Shown in pieces: positions 54,251-64,000 of a DNA stretch of 64,000 nucleotides (position 1 is the stretch's first letter; each line of letters opens with the position of its first letter). Source of the stretch: Pyrenula massariospora (lineage: Eukaryota; Ascomycota; Eurotiomycetes; Pyrenulales; Pyrenulaceae). The notes under the pieces are model-generated. The model was given only the letters and a program-made list of their open reading frames with translations. It made no database searches and was not told the DNA's origin. A program made the translations under genes and the position numbers. The stretch spans positions 1,488,001 to 1,552,000 of the forward strand of contig JAGFMI010000005.1 of the NCBI GenBank assembly GCA_021030905.1, written 5' to 3'.

Positions 54251-56455
54251 TCATTGTTCTCTGAGCTTCCACCCTTTTGCGTCGCCTTCCTCATTTCTCC
54301 GCATCAAAGTAACTTTCACCCGATCAGCCTGCTCCTGCATGCTCACCAAGTCATCGAACCCTCCATAGCGGCTTCTCGTGTCGTGATCCAGCCCACACCA
54401 CAGCAATGGCAATGACGATGACTTCCAAGCTCGTCTCCCGCCCTCTATGGCTCCCTTTCGCGTATACCTTAGCGACTGCAGAATAACTCCGGTGGAAAAG
54501 ACTAGCGTCAACAACAGCAAAGCGATTGGTAATGCAAGCCACGCCCACTGGACACGGATGCATGTCCGGTTGAAAAGAACAGTCCCTCTCATAGGAATAC
54601 TATTTTCGAAGTACCCGTATTGGCGGATTACGCTCGTGACGGAATTTGCAAGGCCTTGCATGTAAACTCTTGTACTATTTAAATCTGCAGTGCCGTTCCG
54701 ATAGAGATTTTTTAGCCAAAGATCTCCGACTGTAGCATTGGGCCCATACATATATGTGAGGTTGTTTGGTTGGTCCAGCGTGCCGAAGAAGCCGGCAAGG
54801 GAATCGCGGAGCGCACTCGTTGCGCCGGTGCCGAAGTCGTAGATGCAGCCTGGATCGTAGTATTGCGTGTCAGGGGCACCGTCGGCTTCTTGAGAGTAGT
54901 TGGCATACCGCGCGCCGTTGTTATAAAGGCTAGTGGCTTGGGTCTTGTTTCCTTGGGGAGTTCGTGACGGCGTGCAGTCCATGCCAGGGAAGGAGGGGTA
55001 GTCTCCTGCAAGAGAAAACCGAAGTGTAGAGCTACCACTTTTGTTCATAAATTGAAGCGGTATGGTGGACAGGACATTTTCTTCAAAAACCGAATCAGTG
55101 ACTTTTACTCTGCCGTACGTGTGAATGCAGGGGTACAAAGTAGCGACAAAAGCCCAGGGCGCTGGGGTACATGAGGTACCGTAACTGGACTTCCCACTGT
55201 CTTTGCATTTATCAGTCACCATTAAAGCTTCGAACATGAACAATGGCCGGACCTCCCTGTCGTATACAAATTGGGTAGCGTCCGCGCTTGAGAATGCTTT
55301 TCCTACCATAGTCGTAATAGGGACGTCTTGTATGGAGTAATTAAGGTAGGTGCCATTCCCTATGATCTGCCTTGAAAAGTCATCCACCGAGCTACACATA
55401 GCCAGCGAGCTATACTGAGGGTCGTTTGACTGTGAGAATGTACAATTACCCGACTGACAGTTGATAGGTATGTTGGCTGACGCATTTGCCGGCGGATTAA
55501 GGAGGCCCTGATAAAGAGCCACTGTCATAGTCCCATCCAGCTCGTTCGCTATGGCTCCGGTATGTAACCCCGTAGCTGTGTAGTTGTTCGTTCTCGGTAT
55601 CGTAGCCGATATCCCGTCAAGAGGCTGTAGGCAATCGTAATAGTGCAGGATTTGCTGGGTAAAGGGGTCGATGGCGAGCGCAATTATTGTGATTGTAGCG
55701 CCGAGGTACGCCAGCAGGCTATGATAATTTTTGAAAAGCTTGAGAGAGCCTAAAGGGCCTCGGCTAGCAAGATCAAAATGATCCATGTCACTCAATCGGT
55801 GAGGAGATGAGAACCATATCCACTTTAGCTCGCTGAGGCCTTCCGCGATCGGCAGCAGCATTGCAGCTTTGAGAATGGAGGTAAATATAGACACGAGAGA
55901 GTTGATTGAGATCAAGGAGGGCCATCTTGGCAATGACTTGTCTTGGTGGGTCGCGAGAATCACTACAATAACTGCCAACGCCGCAAAAGATACCAGAAAG
56001 CTTAAAGCTTCTTTCAGCCAAACTATTTCACCCGCTAGCCTTTTAGAATTGGAAATTAAAGCTTGAAGACAACTTTGAGTCTGCTTTAGCAAGGCTACAC
56101 CCTTTGAGGGCTTTTTTGAAGGAGGTTGGGAGGCATGATTATCGTCAGCAGATGGTTTTGGGGCTGCAGTGGAACCATTCTCATCGGCGGCGGCATTACT
56201 AGTGGACGGTATATTTGATGATTCATTGCCGAAAGAGATCGCATGTTGAAGCGACTGTTCTTCAGGGCTTGAATGAATAGAGTGTCGAGACCGGTGGACG
56301 GCCGACTGTGTGTCATCTGCCTCGATTTCGTGCTCACTGACTTGCTCTGGATAGGTGGCCGATCGCATGTCGTTCGCCTCGATTTCGTGCACAGTGCTTC
56401 CAGTGGCAGGATCATCTGGGTGGCGACCAGCAAGCTGTGGCTCATTAACTTCCAT
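54251..56455 (-). CDS. DUF3176 family membrane protein (intronless paralog)
   Basis: A single 734-residue frame. The first 130 residues are hydrophilic, with two imperfect repeats of EIEANDMRSA / EIEADDTQSA, and are probably cytosolic. Then come the family helices (SFLVSFAALAVIVVILATH, ISINSLVSIFTSILKAAMLL and YLGATITIIALAIDPFTQQI) and the conserved ASRGPLGSLKLF. The outer region has CQSGNCTFSQSND (compare CPSSECRWGNFSS in the 14454-16401 protein), many N-glycosylation sequons and Cys pairs. A last helix is WAWLALPIALLLLTLVFSTG, followed by WKSSSLPLLWCGLDHDTR, typical of the family. Compared with the paralog it has a long amino extension and no introns. Function unknown. Confidence 0.88.
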   Translation of the reverse strand: MEVNEPQLAGRHPDDPATGSTVHEIEANDMRSATYPEQVSEHEIEADDTQSAVHRSRHSIHSSPEEQSLQHAISFGNESSNIPSTSNAAADENGSTAAPKPSADDNHASQPPSKKPSKGVALLKQTQSCLQALISNSKRLAGEIVWLKEALSFLVSFAALAVIVVILATHQDKSLPRWPSLISINSLVSIFTSILKAAMLLPIAEGLSELKWIWFSSPHRLSDMDHFDLASRGPLGSLKLFKNYHSLLAYLGATITIIALAIDPFTQQILHYYDCLQPLDGISATIPRTNNYTATGLHTGAIANELDGTMTVALYQGLLNPPANASANIPINCQSGNCTFSQSNDPQYSSLAMCSSVDDFSRQIIGNGTYLNYSIQDVPITTMVGKAFSSADATQFVYDREVRPLFMFEALMVTDKCKDSGKSSYGTSCTPAPWAFVATLYPCIHTYGRVKVTDSVFEENVLSTIPLQFMNKSGSSTLRFSLAGDYPSFPGMDCTPSRTPQGNKTQATSLYNNGARYANYSQEADGAPDTQYYDPGCIYDFGTGATSALRDSLAGFFGTLDQPNNLTYMYGPNATVGDLWLKNLYRNGTADLNSTRVYMQGLANSVTSVIRQYGYFENSIPMRGTVLFNRTCIRVQWAWLALPIALLLLTLVFSTGVILQSLRYTRKGAIEGGRRAWKSSSLPLLWCGLDHDTRSRYGGFDDLVSMQEQADRVKVTLMRRNEEGDAKGWKLREQ

Positions 56456-57916
56456 TTTTGCTTCCGAGAATTATCGATAGCTGCAGCAGTCATTAGAACT
56501 GAATAAGAAACCGAATTCAGATACTCTACGCCTTCTGAGACCGGATCGCAGAGCGGGGGGGTGCTGCATGTATTTGAAGGAAGGGCCTTGCAACTACGAG
56601 CATGCCCAGCATTGCACGGGTTCACCTTATTGAGATATGGAGTGTGCATCCTTGCATAGGGATTACAAGGCTGTCGACTCTCAGTCATTGACATTTTCAT
56701 GACCTAGTCGTGAAGCGCATGGGAAGATGCATTCAGCCCCAGAGAAGCGAAGCATGAGGAGAGCTTGTTGCACAAGAGTGAGACGTTGCTTGCATCTTTG
56801 GGGCGGGGACTACGGGCGGAGACTTGCTTTCTCGCTACTTATTGGTAGCACGGCTGCAGCTGTTATGGCAATCGACAATCTCGGGCTATTTTAGATTATC
56901 AGCCTCATGGACGCTTCCAGCTTGGACGCATAATTGGAAGTTCCGCTGCAGCGTCCTACATGATCAGCTATGCATCTGCCCGACTGAGACCAAGATGGAC
57001 CGCGATCACCAGACCCTATGATGACTCTGTTTCTGCACGTTTCAGGCTGCTCAGTGGCACCTACACAAAGTTCGACTCGCACGAGAAGTGCATTACTTGA
57101 CCACAGTCACGACAGGATTCAGCCGAATGGCGGGGCCACAAATCGAAAAATTGTCGTCGGAATAGTTGGATCGAGAAATGGTAATTAGCAGAGCACAGAC
57201 TCTCAAAGGCGTGAATATAATCTAAAGAGGGAATTGTCATAGTGGGAGAGAGACGCGAATGTAAGGAAGATCTTCCGACGATACCGCAGCTGGGGATCCA
57301 GGGTATCTAATACCAAGCCCAAACGAAGTTTATAAGGCTTGAAAGGAGCGACTTCAGATCAGTATAGAACTGTTTCGCAGTGCTCAGGTATTCGGTCGGT
57401 TTAGGGACGAATTAGAATGAGACCCAGGATAGCCAAGCGGCCGGGGGGGCTGGAGGGGGCGAAGGTGGGGCCCCGAAACATGAAACATGAAACGGCGAGA
57501 AAAGCTTCGACGACGATCTTGGCCCTGATTTGCCAAGACCCCTCCACTCCTCCGCTGCAACGTCGCGACCCGAAAGACGTCACTGGCCAGCACGGGGGCG
57601 GGGATCGACCACGGATTAATTGCAAAAGCAGGAAGGCACCGCGACTGCTCTCCTTTGAGTGGAGGGTAAGATGCTGTGTCGTCACGCGCTATCAATCAAG
57701 CATTAAGCATCAAGCATCGATCAAGCTCCCGCCAAACCGGACAGCGCCGACCCCGTTTGCAAGTTTCACCTCCCACGCGCTACATAACTCCACCATTTCT
57801 TCGTAATGGGTCAGACGAGGCTGACTTGTCTCTCTCCCGCTCTTTGAGGAAACAGAGCATCGATCTCAACTCCGTCTCACCTGGTCTACGCCTCCTTTCC
57901 ACCATCGAATGTCAGC
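56456..57916. other. Divergent intergenic region, no gene seen
   Basis: Separates the DUF3176 and CFEM genes, which point away from each other, so it holds both promoters. The open frames near 57384-57806 overlap each other on both strands in GC-rich sequence and are not supported. Confidence 0.4.
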
Positions 57917-58840
57917 ATGAAGTGTACCGCCCGTGTCGCCTGTCTTGCAGGCAGCTTTGCCAGCCTCGTGTCTGGAGCTTGCTATGTTTGATACTCTTGC
58001 CAATTCGGTGACCACTAATTAACCCCAGCTTAGTCTTCCTGCCCGTCCAAAGTCGACGGTTCCGGCTGCGAGAATGAAGCCTACGGCTGCCTCTGCAACA
58101 GTGAGACCTACATAGACAACTACAACAATTGCGTCTTCTCCTCTTGCAACGCCTCAAATGACCAACAAGGTATCTTCCCTCCGTCCTCCCGTCTCGCATC
58201 CTCCACTGATCCCATTCCAGAAGCTTTTGAAGCCCTCATCAGACTCTGCAAAGCAGAGCAAGTCGCCATCACCGCCTCCCCCGAAGCCTCCCTCAACCCC
58301 TCCACGACAAACGTCCTAAACCCGCCGCCCAGCACCACCTTTACCGCCATCACCGACCCGCTCCAAGGCCCACCCCACCACTCAACCCTCAGCACCATCG
58401 CCACCGCCCCGGGCCCCGCATGCGCATCCACCGGCCTCTTCACAACCTGCACAAACGCGTCGACGCTCACAAGCGCAGCAGCATCCACAACCTTCACAAA
58501 CCCCCTCAGCACCACCCCCAGCGGCGGCAACAACTCCTCCACGCAGCCCGGCGGCCCCATCAGCAGCGCCTCCTCCGCCGCAACAAGCACCGTGCTGAGC
58601 ACCGCCACCGCGAGCGCGACCGGCGGCGGTGGAAGCAGCGGGACCGCGCTTGGCCCGAGCACGAACCCGGGGGGGCCCGTGTCCAGCGCGGTGGGTGGCG
58701 CGCCGACGGGAACTGCAGGGGCGGGTTCGGCGAGCGCCACGCCGTCGACGCAGAGTGGGGGGTTGGGCAAGATGGACCGCCTGACGTGGGCGTCTGTGGG
58801 GGTGATGGCGGTCGGCGTGGTGGCGGTGCTGTGCTTGTGA
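57917..58840 (+). CDS. CFEM-like GPI-anchored cell-wall/surface protein
   Basis: Exons 57917-57985, 58034-58169 and 58221-58840 give about 274 residues. MKCTARVACLAGSFASLVSG is a signal peptide. The Cys pattern CPSKVDGSGCENEAYGCLC, then C-x4-C and a last Cys after 14 residues fits the CFEM domain of fungal surface proteins, some of which bind haem or act in host interaction. A long Ser/Thr/Pro/Gly stalk follows, likely O-glycosylated. The end WASVGVMAVGVVAVLCL is a hydrophobic GPI-attachment tail after a small-residue site. The first intron has a weak GTTTGA donor; it was chosen because it joins the signal peptide to the CFEM frame. The last exon is strongly GC-rich. Confidence 0.8.
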
Positions 58841-59780
58841 GAGCGGATTTTTGTCTTAGCTTGCGGGACAGTGGAGCTGGAAAAATCTAAAATGGAACAT
58901 GGTACATTTATAAAGCTTCATTCGAGCTGGCTCAAATACGGGAGTCACGTGCTTGAATCTCGCCGCGCGATATACGTCCAGGCCATATCCTGGTATACAT
59001 ATCATCTCAAGGAATTAAAATTCTATAATCCTTATATTACGTCTATCTCTACCAACCCATGTCATTCCCAGATCGCGCTTAACACAGAAGAGCGTGAACC
59101 CAACCCAAGCAAAACAAAGCTCCGTCTGCACGTGCATAAGCGGAAGGATGAACCTCCGCCGTAATAACGGCGTACTAGGGAGCACTGAGTATTGGGAGAA
59201 TAATCAAAAAATTCGGGCCAGAGGGAGTGTGTGACGTTACGAAGGGAATCAATCCGGGCGTGGAGATGTGGTGGGGTATTCTTGACGGAACGTGACAGTC
59301 TTTTTAGAGAATTATCATGTTGGGGACTGTATATTTAATCTAATTCTTAACAAATTTGAAAATTTAGAAAATATTAAATTTTTATAAATTTCGAGAATTT
59401 GAGCTTCTATTTAATTATTAAAAATTGTAAATTTATTAATTTAAAAGATGTTTAACTATATGCGAATAATCTATTTATTGAGTATTAATTAAATATTTTA
59501 AGTTTTAAACCGATACAGCATTAAAACCTTAATAAATCTTCGTAAAATTTAAAAATTTTGTTAATATAACAGTTTAAACTGTTACGTTTTAAAGTTAAAG
59601 TAAGCTTCAACTTCGAATTTTATATTAATTTATATATATGTGGAAGTTCGCCGTTAGCTTAAAATATAATAATTTTTAGAAAAGGACTGTCTGGTAAATA
59701 AATTTTTAAATTTTTCGAAAATTTCTATAGAACATTGGCTTGATGGCAGGATTAATTTTTTAATTAAATATAGTACTGTG
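58841..59780. other. Transition from gene space to AT-rich block
   Basis: Base composition changes sharply near 59330: before it is ordinary, after it almost only A and T. TGTTGGGGACTGTATA at 59320 looks like the start of a long terminal repeat but its partner was not found. No gene. Confidence 0.5.
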
Positions 59781-62432
59781 TGTTATGGACACTCCTTTCA
59801 GACACCTTTACAGTACTTATGGTTCCAGGAAGGTAGTGCAAAAATAACCCTGAATTATGTGATGAGTAGCCTATATAATTTAAAAAAAAAAATAATGCTA
59901 CTGAATAACTTTTATTTAAAAAACTTTTTTATTTAGCTATTTATATAATATAAATAAAAAATATATAGAAATTAACTTTATTTTTTTTTTAGGATGAAAA
60001 TATATTCAACTCAAATAATTAAACATTTAATTAATTATAAAAATATTAAATTACCTTTATAATCTTTTTATAAATATTTTTACCTTGTTTTAACCTTAAA
60101 TTATTCTTTGAGAATCAATTTATGTAAGTACCTTTTGGTAATTTAAAAATATTTATATAATACTTCGAATATTTTAAAAATAATTTATTTAAGACAAAGA
60201 AAATTTTTAACTAATTTTGTAAATATTAAAGAGGTAAAAAAATTTTTGCTCAATAAATACAATGAAAATTATTAAAAGTTTAATAATTAGTTTGCCCAAT
60301 GCTAAATTTATTTTAAATTTTAAAGTAACAAAATTACTACCAACAAATATATTATATTTACAGTGAAGTTATTTTAAGAAAGGGTTTATAAATAGTTTAA
60401 GCCACAAATATGAAATTATTTATTAGTTAAAATTAAAAAAGGAAAAAAATTAAACAACTTTAAAGTTGTTGTTGTTAAAATCTTTGAAAATTTTAATGTT
60501 TTTTAAAAAAAAATGAAAAAAGTATTTAAAATAATAAACATTAAAAAAAATACTGATAGAGTTATACAACAAATAAAATAAATATATTTTACGGCAAAAT
60601 ATGTTTAATATTTTAAAAAGATTTTTATAAAGTTGAAATAAAAAAATAAAATTTTTATAGCGATGTTTAAAATAGAGCTAAAAAATAATGTTAAAAATAA
60701 ACTAATATAAATCGGAGTAAGCTTATCTTCGCTTAAAAACTTGATGAAGAAGGCAATATGTTTAAATAATCAGTTAAAAAATTGCAAATTAAAATAATTT
60801 TATAATTAATACAATGCAGAATGTTAATAAATATTTAAAGAAACTTTTTAAAGATCTAAATACTTTTACACACAGGGAGTAAAAAATTTTTAATCCAAAT
60901 ATAATACAAATTGATAATGTGGAAAAAAAGTTATTAAAAAAAAAAAACACAAATAAAGATATAGTTAAAAGCTGTTATTTATATAGAAAAAAAAGCTATA
61001 TAGTTTAAAATTGTTAAAATAAATCGGTATACAAGTTCAATATGGTTTATTAAACAAATATTTTAAAAATTGTATAAACACTTAAAGAATTAATAGAAAT
61101 TGAAAATAAAACAAACCCTAAAAAAAGAGATTGAAATATACTAAACCGGTTTATCAATGATAAAATTTGAATTTAAAAAAAGTTACTATTATACAATTAT
61201 ATAGTGTTGAAGGACGATAAGGCTGTATAATTAAAAAAGGTAAAAAAAAAGGCCGATTTATTTAAACGACATAACAAAAAATAAAAAATATATATTAAAA
61301 ATAAATACTGTTTAATTATTTTAAAATAATATAAAAAGAATCTATATTTTAATAAACAAAATTTTTTTTATAAAGAAATTCACTGAAGTAAATATATATA
61401 TAAAAAATGTATATTTTATTAAACAGTAAAAAAGGAATTTAAAAAATTTAAATATGAAAAGGCATACACAAAAATATAAAAAAAATATAAAAATAAAAAT
61501 TGCCTGTACTATTTATACAATAAAAAAATTAACATTTATTTTTTAAAGGAAGTAGAAATTTTTAATTAAAAAATACAAATCATTAAACAAAAATAACTTT
61601 AAAGATGTTAATTAAAAAATTAAAAACTATATCTATCAAATAGATGTGAAATTTATTAACTTTAAAAAATAATATACAAAATTAAAAAAGTTAAAGATAA
61701 ATATTTAATTATTAAATAATAAAATAATACAGCACATTTTCGGCAGCAATATTTTTTTGTTATTTTAAATTAATAAAAATAAAGAATAGTATAAAGATTA
61801 ATATTATAAATTTAAAAAATTATATTGCAACAGTTAATATTAAAAATAATATTTAAATTAAATATTTAGTATTACCAAATTATAAAAATTTATATAGAAC
61901 AAACTATATATTAAAAGGTGCATTTAAAAATAAAGTATGTAAAAATACTTTAGATTTATTGTTCCATTAATTTATATAAAAACCACTTAGAAGATAAATA
62001 TATTCAGAATTTATTTTTTAACAATTTTTAAACCTGGCACAAAAAAAAATGAAAAAATTAAACCGACAATAAATATATCCAGTTATTATAGTATATTTAT
62101 ATAAATAAATTTTTATATTAAAAATACGGCATAAATATACAGCAATATTTTTAAAAATATAAATTATAAAAAGAATTTAAAAAATTAAATAAAGAAAGTT
62201 TCAAAGAAATAAAAAATGAATCCTCCAATTAATGGACCGAAAAGGAGAGGTTTACATTTTAACCCTAAAACAACTAGTAAATATTGAGAGTGTATATATT
62301 ATAAAAAAAAAGATTACCCTTTATAGACAAAGAATAAAAGCCTTAATTAATTTTAAAGCCATAAAGAACATTATATCTTAAAAGTGTATAAACAACATAG
62401 AAATTTCAATAAAAAAAAAAACAAATATATAT
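59781..62432 (+). mobile_element. Ty3/gypsy-type retrotransposon copy 1, RIP-degraded
   Basis: A candidate LTR of about 200 bp begins TGTTATGGACACTCC at 59781. From about 59941 to 61360 the sequence matches 62581-64000 with a constant offset of about 2640 bp. The gag zinc-knuckle site is at 60973-61014 but its last Cys alone keeps a clear pattern; most G and C are replaced by A and T. Every frame is broken by many stops. Only about 2.4 kb lies between the two LTR-like sequences, too little for a full gag-pol, so pol is deleted or the copies were joined by recombination. Confidence 0.7.
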
Positions 62433-64000
62433 GTTGCGGCCCCTTCCGGAGGAACTCTGAACGGTACTTATACCATTTAATAAAATAACATTAAAGATTA
62501 TGTGACTGATAACTTATGTTATTAAGAAACAACAGTTATAATTAGCAGAAGTGATAGTCGTAGCTATTATTAACCTTGGTATTTAATTATCGATGTATAA
62601 TATATAGAAATCGGCTTCGCCCTTTCTTTTTGAATGAAAATATATTTAATTCAAATAATTAAACATTTAGTTAGTTACAAGAGTATTGAATTACCTTTAT
62701 GAACTTTTCATAAGTATTTTTTCCCTGATTTAACCCTGAGTTATTTTTTGAGAATTAATCTACGCAAATATCTTTCGGTAATTTAAAAGTATCTATATAA
62801 TACTTTGAATATTTTAAAGATGACTTATTTAGGTTAAGGAGAATCTTTAACTAATTTTATAGATACTAAAGAGGTAAAAGGATTTTTGTTTAATAAGTAT
62901 AATAAAAATTACTGAAAGTTTAACAACTGGTTAGCCCAATGCTAAATTTATTTTAAGTTTTAGGGTAATAAAGTTTTTATCAATAAATATGTTATATTTA
63001 CAGTGGGGTTATTTTAAGGAAGAGTTTATAAATAGTTTAAACCATAAATGTGAAACTACTTATCAGCTAAAGTTAAAGGAAAAAAAAATCTAAACAACTT
63101 TGAGGTCATTGCTGTTAAAATTTTTGAAGATTTTACCGTCTTTTAAAGAAAAATGGAGAAAGTATTTGAAGCAATAAATATTAAAGAAAATGTCGGCAAA
63201 GCCATACAGCAAATAAAGTAAACACATTTTACGGCAAAATATGCTCAATGTTTTAAAGAGATTTTTGTGGAGTTAAAATGGGAAGATGAAGTTTTTATGA
63301 CAATATTTAAAACTGGGCTGAAGGATAACGTTAAAAATGAATTTATGTGGATAGAAGCAAGCCTATCTTTATTGAAGGATTTGATGAAGGAGGCAATATG
63401 TTTAAACAATCAGTTAAAAAACTGTGAGTTAAAATAATTTTATAATTAATGCAATGCAGGATGTTGATAGATGTTTAAAAAAACTTTTTGAAGACTCAGC
63501 CGCTTTTATGCACAAAAAGTAAAAACCTTTAATTTAGATGTGATGCAAATTGATAATGTGGAAAGGAAGTTACTAAAAAAGAAGGGCATAAATAAGAAAA
63601 TGGTTAAAAGTTGCTATTTATATAGAAAGAAAGGTCACATAGTTTAAAACTGTTGAAGTAAACCGGTATACAAATTTAATATGGTTTATTGAGCAGATAT
63701 TTTAAAAGTTGTATAAATATTTAAGGAGTTAATGAAGACAGAGAATAAAATAAACTTTAAAGAAAAAGATCAAAGTACATTAAGCCAGTTTATTAATGAA
63801 GAGATTTAAATTTAAAAAGGGTTATTGCTATACAACTACATGGTATTAAAAAATGATGAGGTTATACAGTTAAAAAAAATAAAAGAAAAAGCCGATTCAT
63901 TTAAACAATATAATAAAAGATGGAAAATATATATTGGAAATGAACACTGTTTGATTATTTTAAAATGATATAGAAAGAATCCATGTTTTGACAAACAAAA
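62433..64000 (+). mobile_element. Ty3/gypsy-type retrotransposon copy 2, less degraded, cut by window end
   Basis: Candidate LTR from TGTTGCGGCCCCTTCC at 62433 to about 62630. The gag is readable in fragments: ELKWEDEVFMTIFKTGLKDN, then KNEFMWIEASLSLLKDL and MKEAICLNNQLKN, matching the retrotransposon gag domain of gypsy elements. MQIDNVERKLLKKKG leads into a zinc knuckle at 63612-63653: C-Y-L-Y-RKKGH-IV-stop-NC, a CX2CX4HX4C motif with Cys to Tyr and Gln/Arg to stop, both G-to-A or C-to-T changes. It has about twice the G+C of copy 1 in matching lines, by eye. Confidence 0.78.

Overview
This is nuclear DNA of a filamentous ascomycete (Pezizomycotina). The evidence is short GT-AG introns of about 40-140 bp, two HET-domain genes, two DUF3176 membrane proteins, a CFEM/GPI-anchored protein, a kinesin-14 and a cytosolic chaperonin subunit, plus a very AT-rich tail made of retrotransposon copies degraded by RIP-like C-to-T/G-to-A change. 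A Leotiomycete or Dothideomycete would fit, but the sequence does not let me choose.

Layout. 1-3.8 kb holds no firm gene, only a short truncated copy of the 3' end of the nickel transporter next door. 3.8-11 kb is a conserved housekeeping block on the minus strand: NicO-type nickel/cobalt transporter, CTP synthase, coronin. A doubtful disordered protein and a tRNA-Val(CAC) follow. 14-20.6 kb carries a DUF3176 protein and a HET protein; the HET gene lies between two degenerate copies of an ~80 bp sequence, with a strong hairpin upstream. 22-32 kb is conserved again: kinesin-14, CCT theta (with an acidic/Ser-rich insertion) and an OPT oligopeptide transporter.

32-59 kb is accessory. It has a head-to-head minisatellite, a secreted zincin-like protein whose HExxH has become RExxR, a dead highly-reducing polyketide synthase fragment (KR to ACP), a second HET gene, a D-2-hydroxyacid dehydrogenase, an MCT-type MFS transporter, a TauD-type dioxygenase, a membrane protein with two HxxHC motifs and a long Met-His-Pro repeat tail, a C2HC/C2H2 zinc-finger protein, the paralogous zincin with intact HExxH, an intronless DUF3176 paralog and a CFEM protein. 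59.3-64 kb is the AT-rich block with two Ty3/gypsy gag copies in direct repeat.

Functional links. The dehydrogenase, MFS transporter and dioxygenase lie together on one strand beside the PKS relic, so a decayed or reduced metabolite locus is possible but unproven. The most unusual items are the HxxHC/MHP-repeat protein and its related noncoding ATGCAC minisatellites at two other places, the active/inactive zincin pair, and a CTP synthase intron that only splices to the conserved protein if it is read as AT-AC (or AT-AG). Exon limits were read by eye from splice signals and reading frame; no alignment or database search was run.
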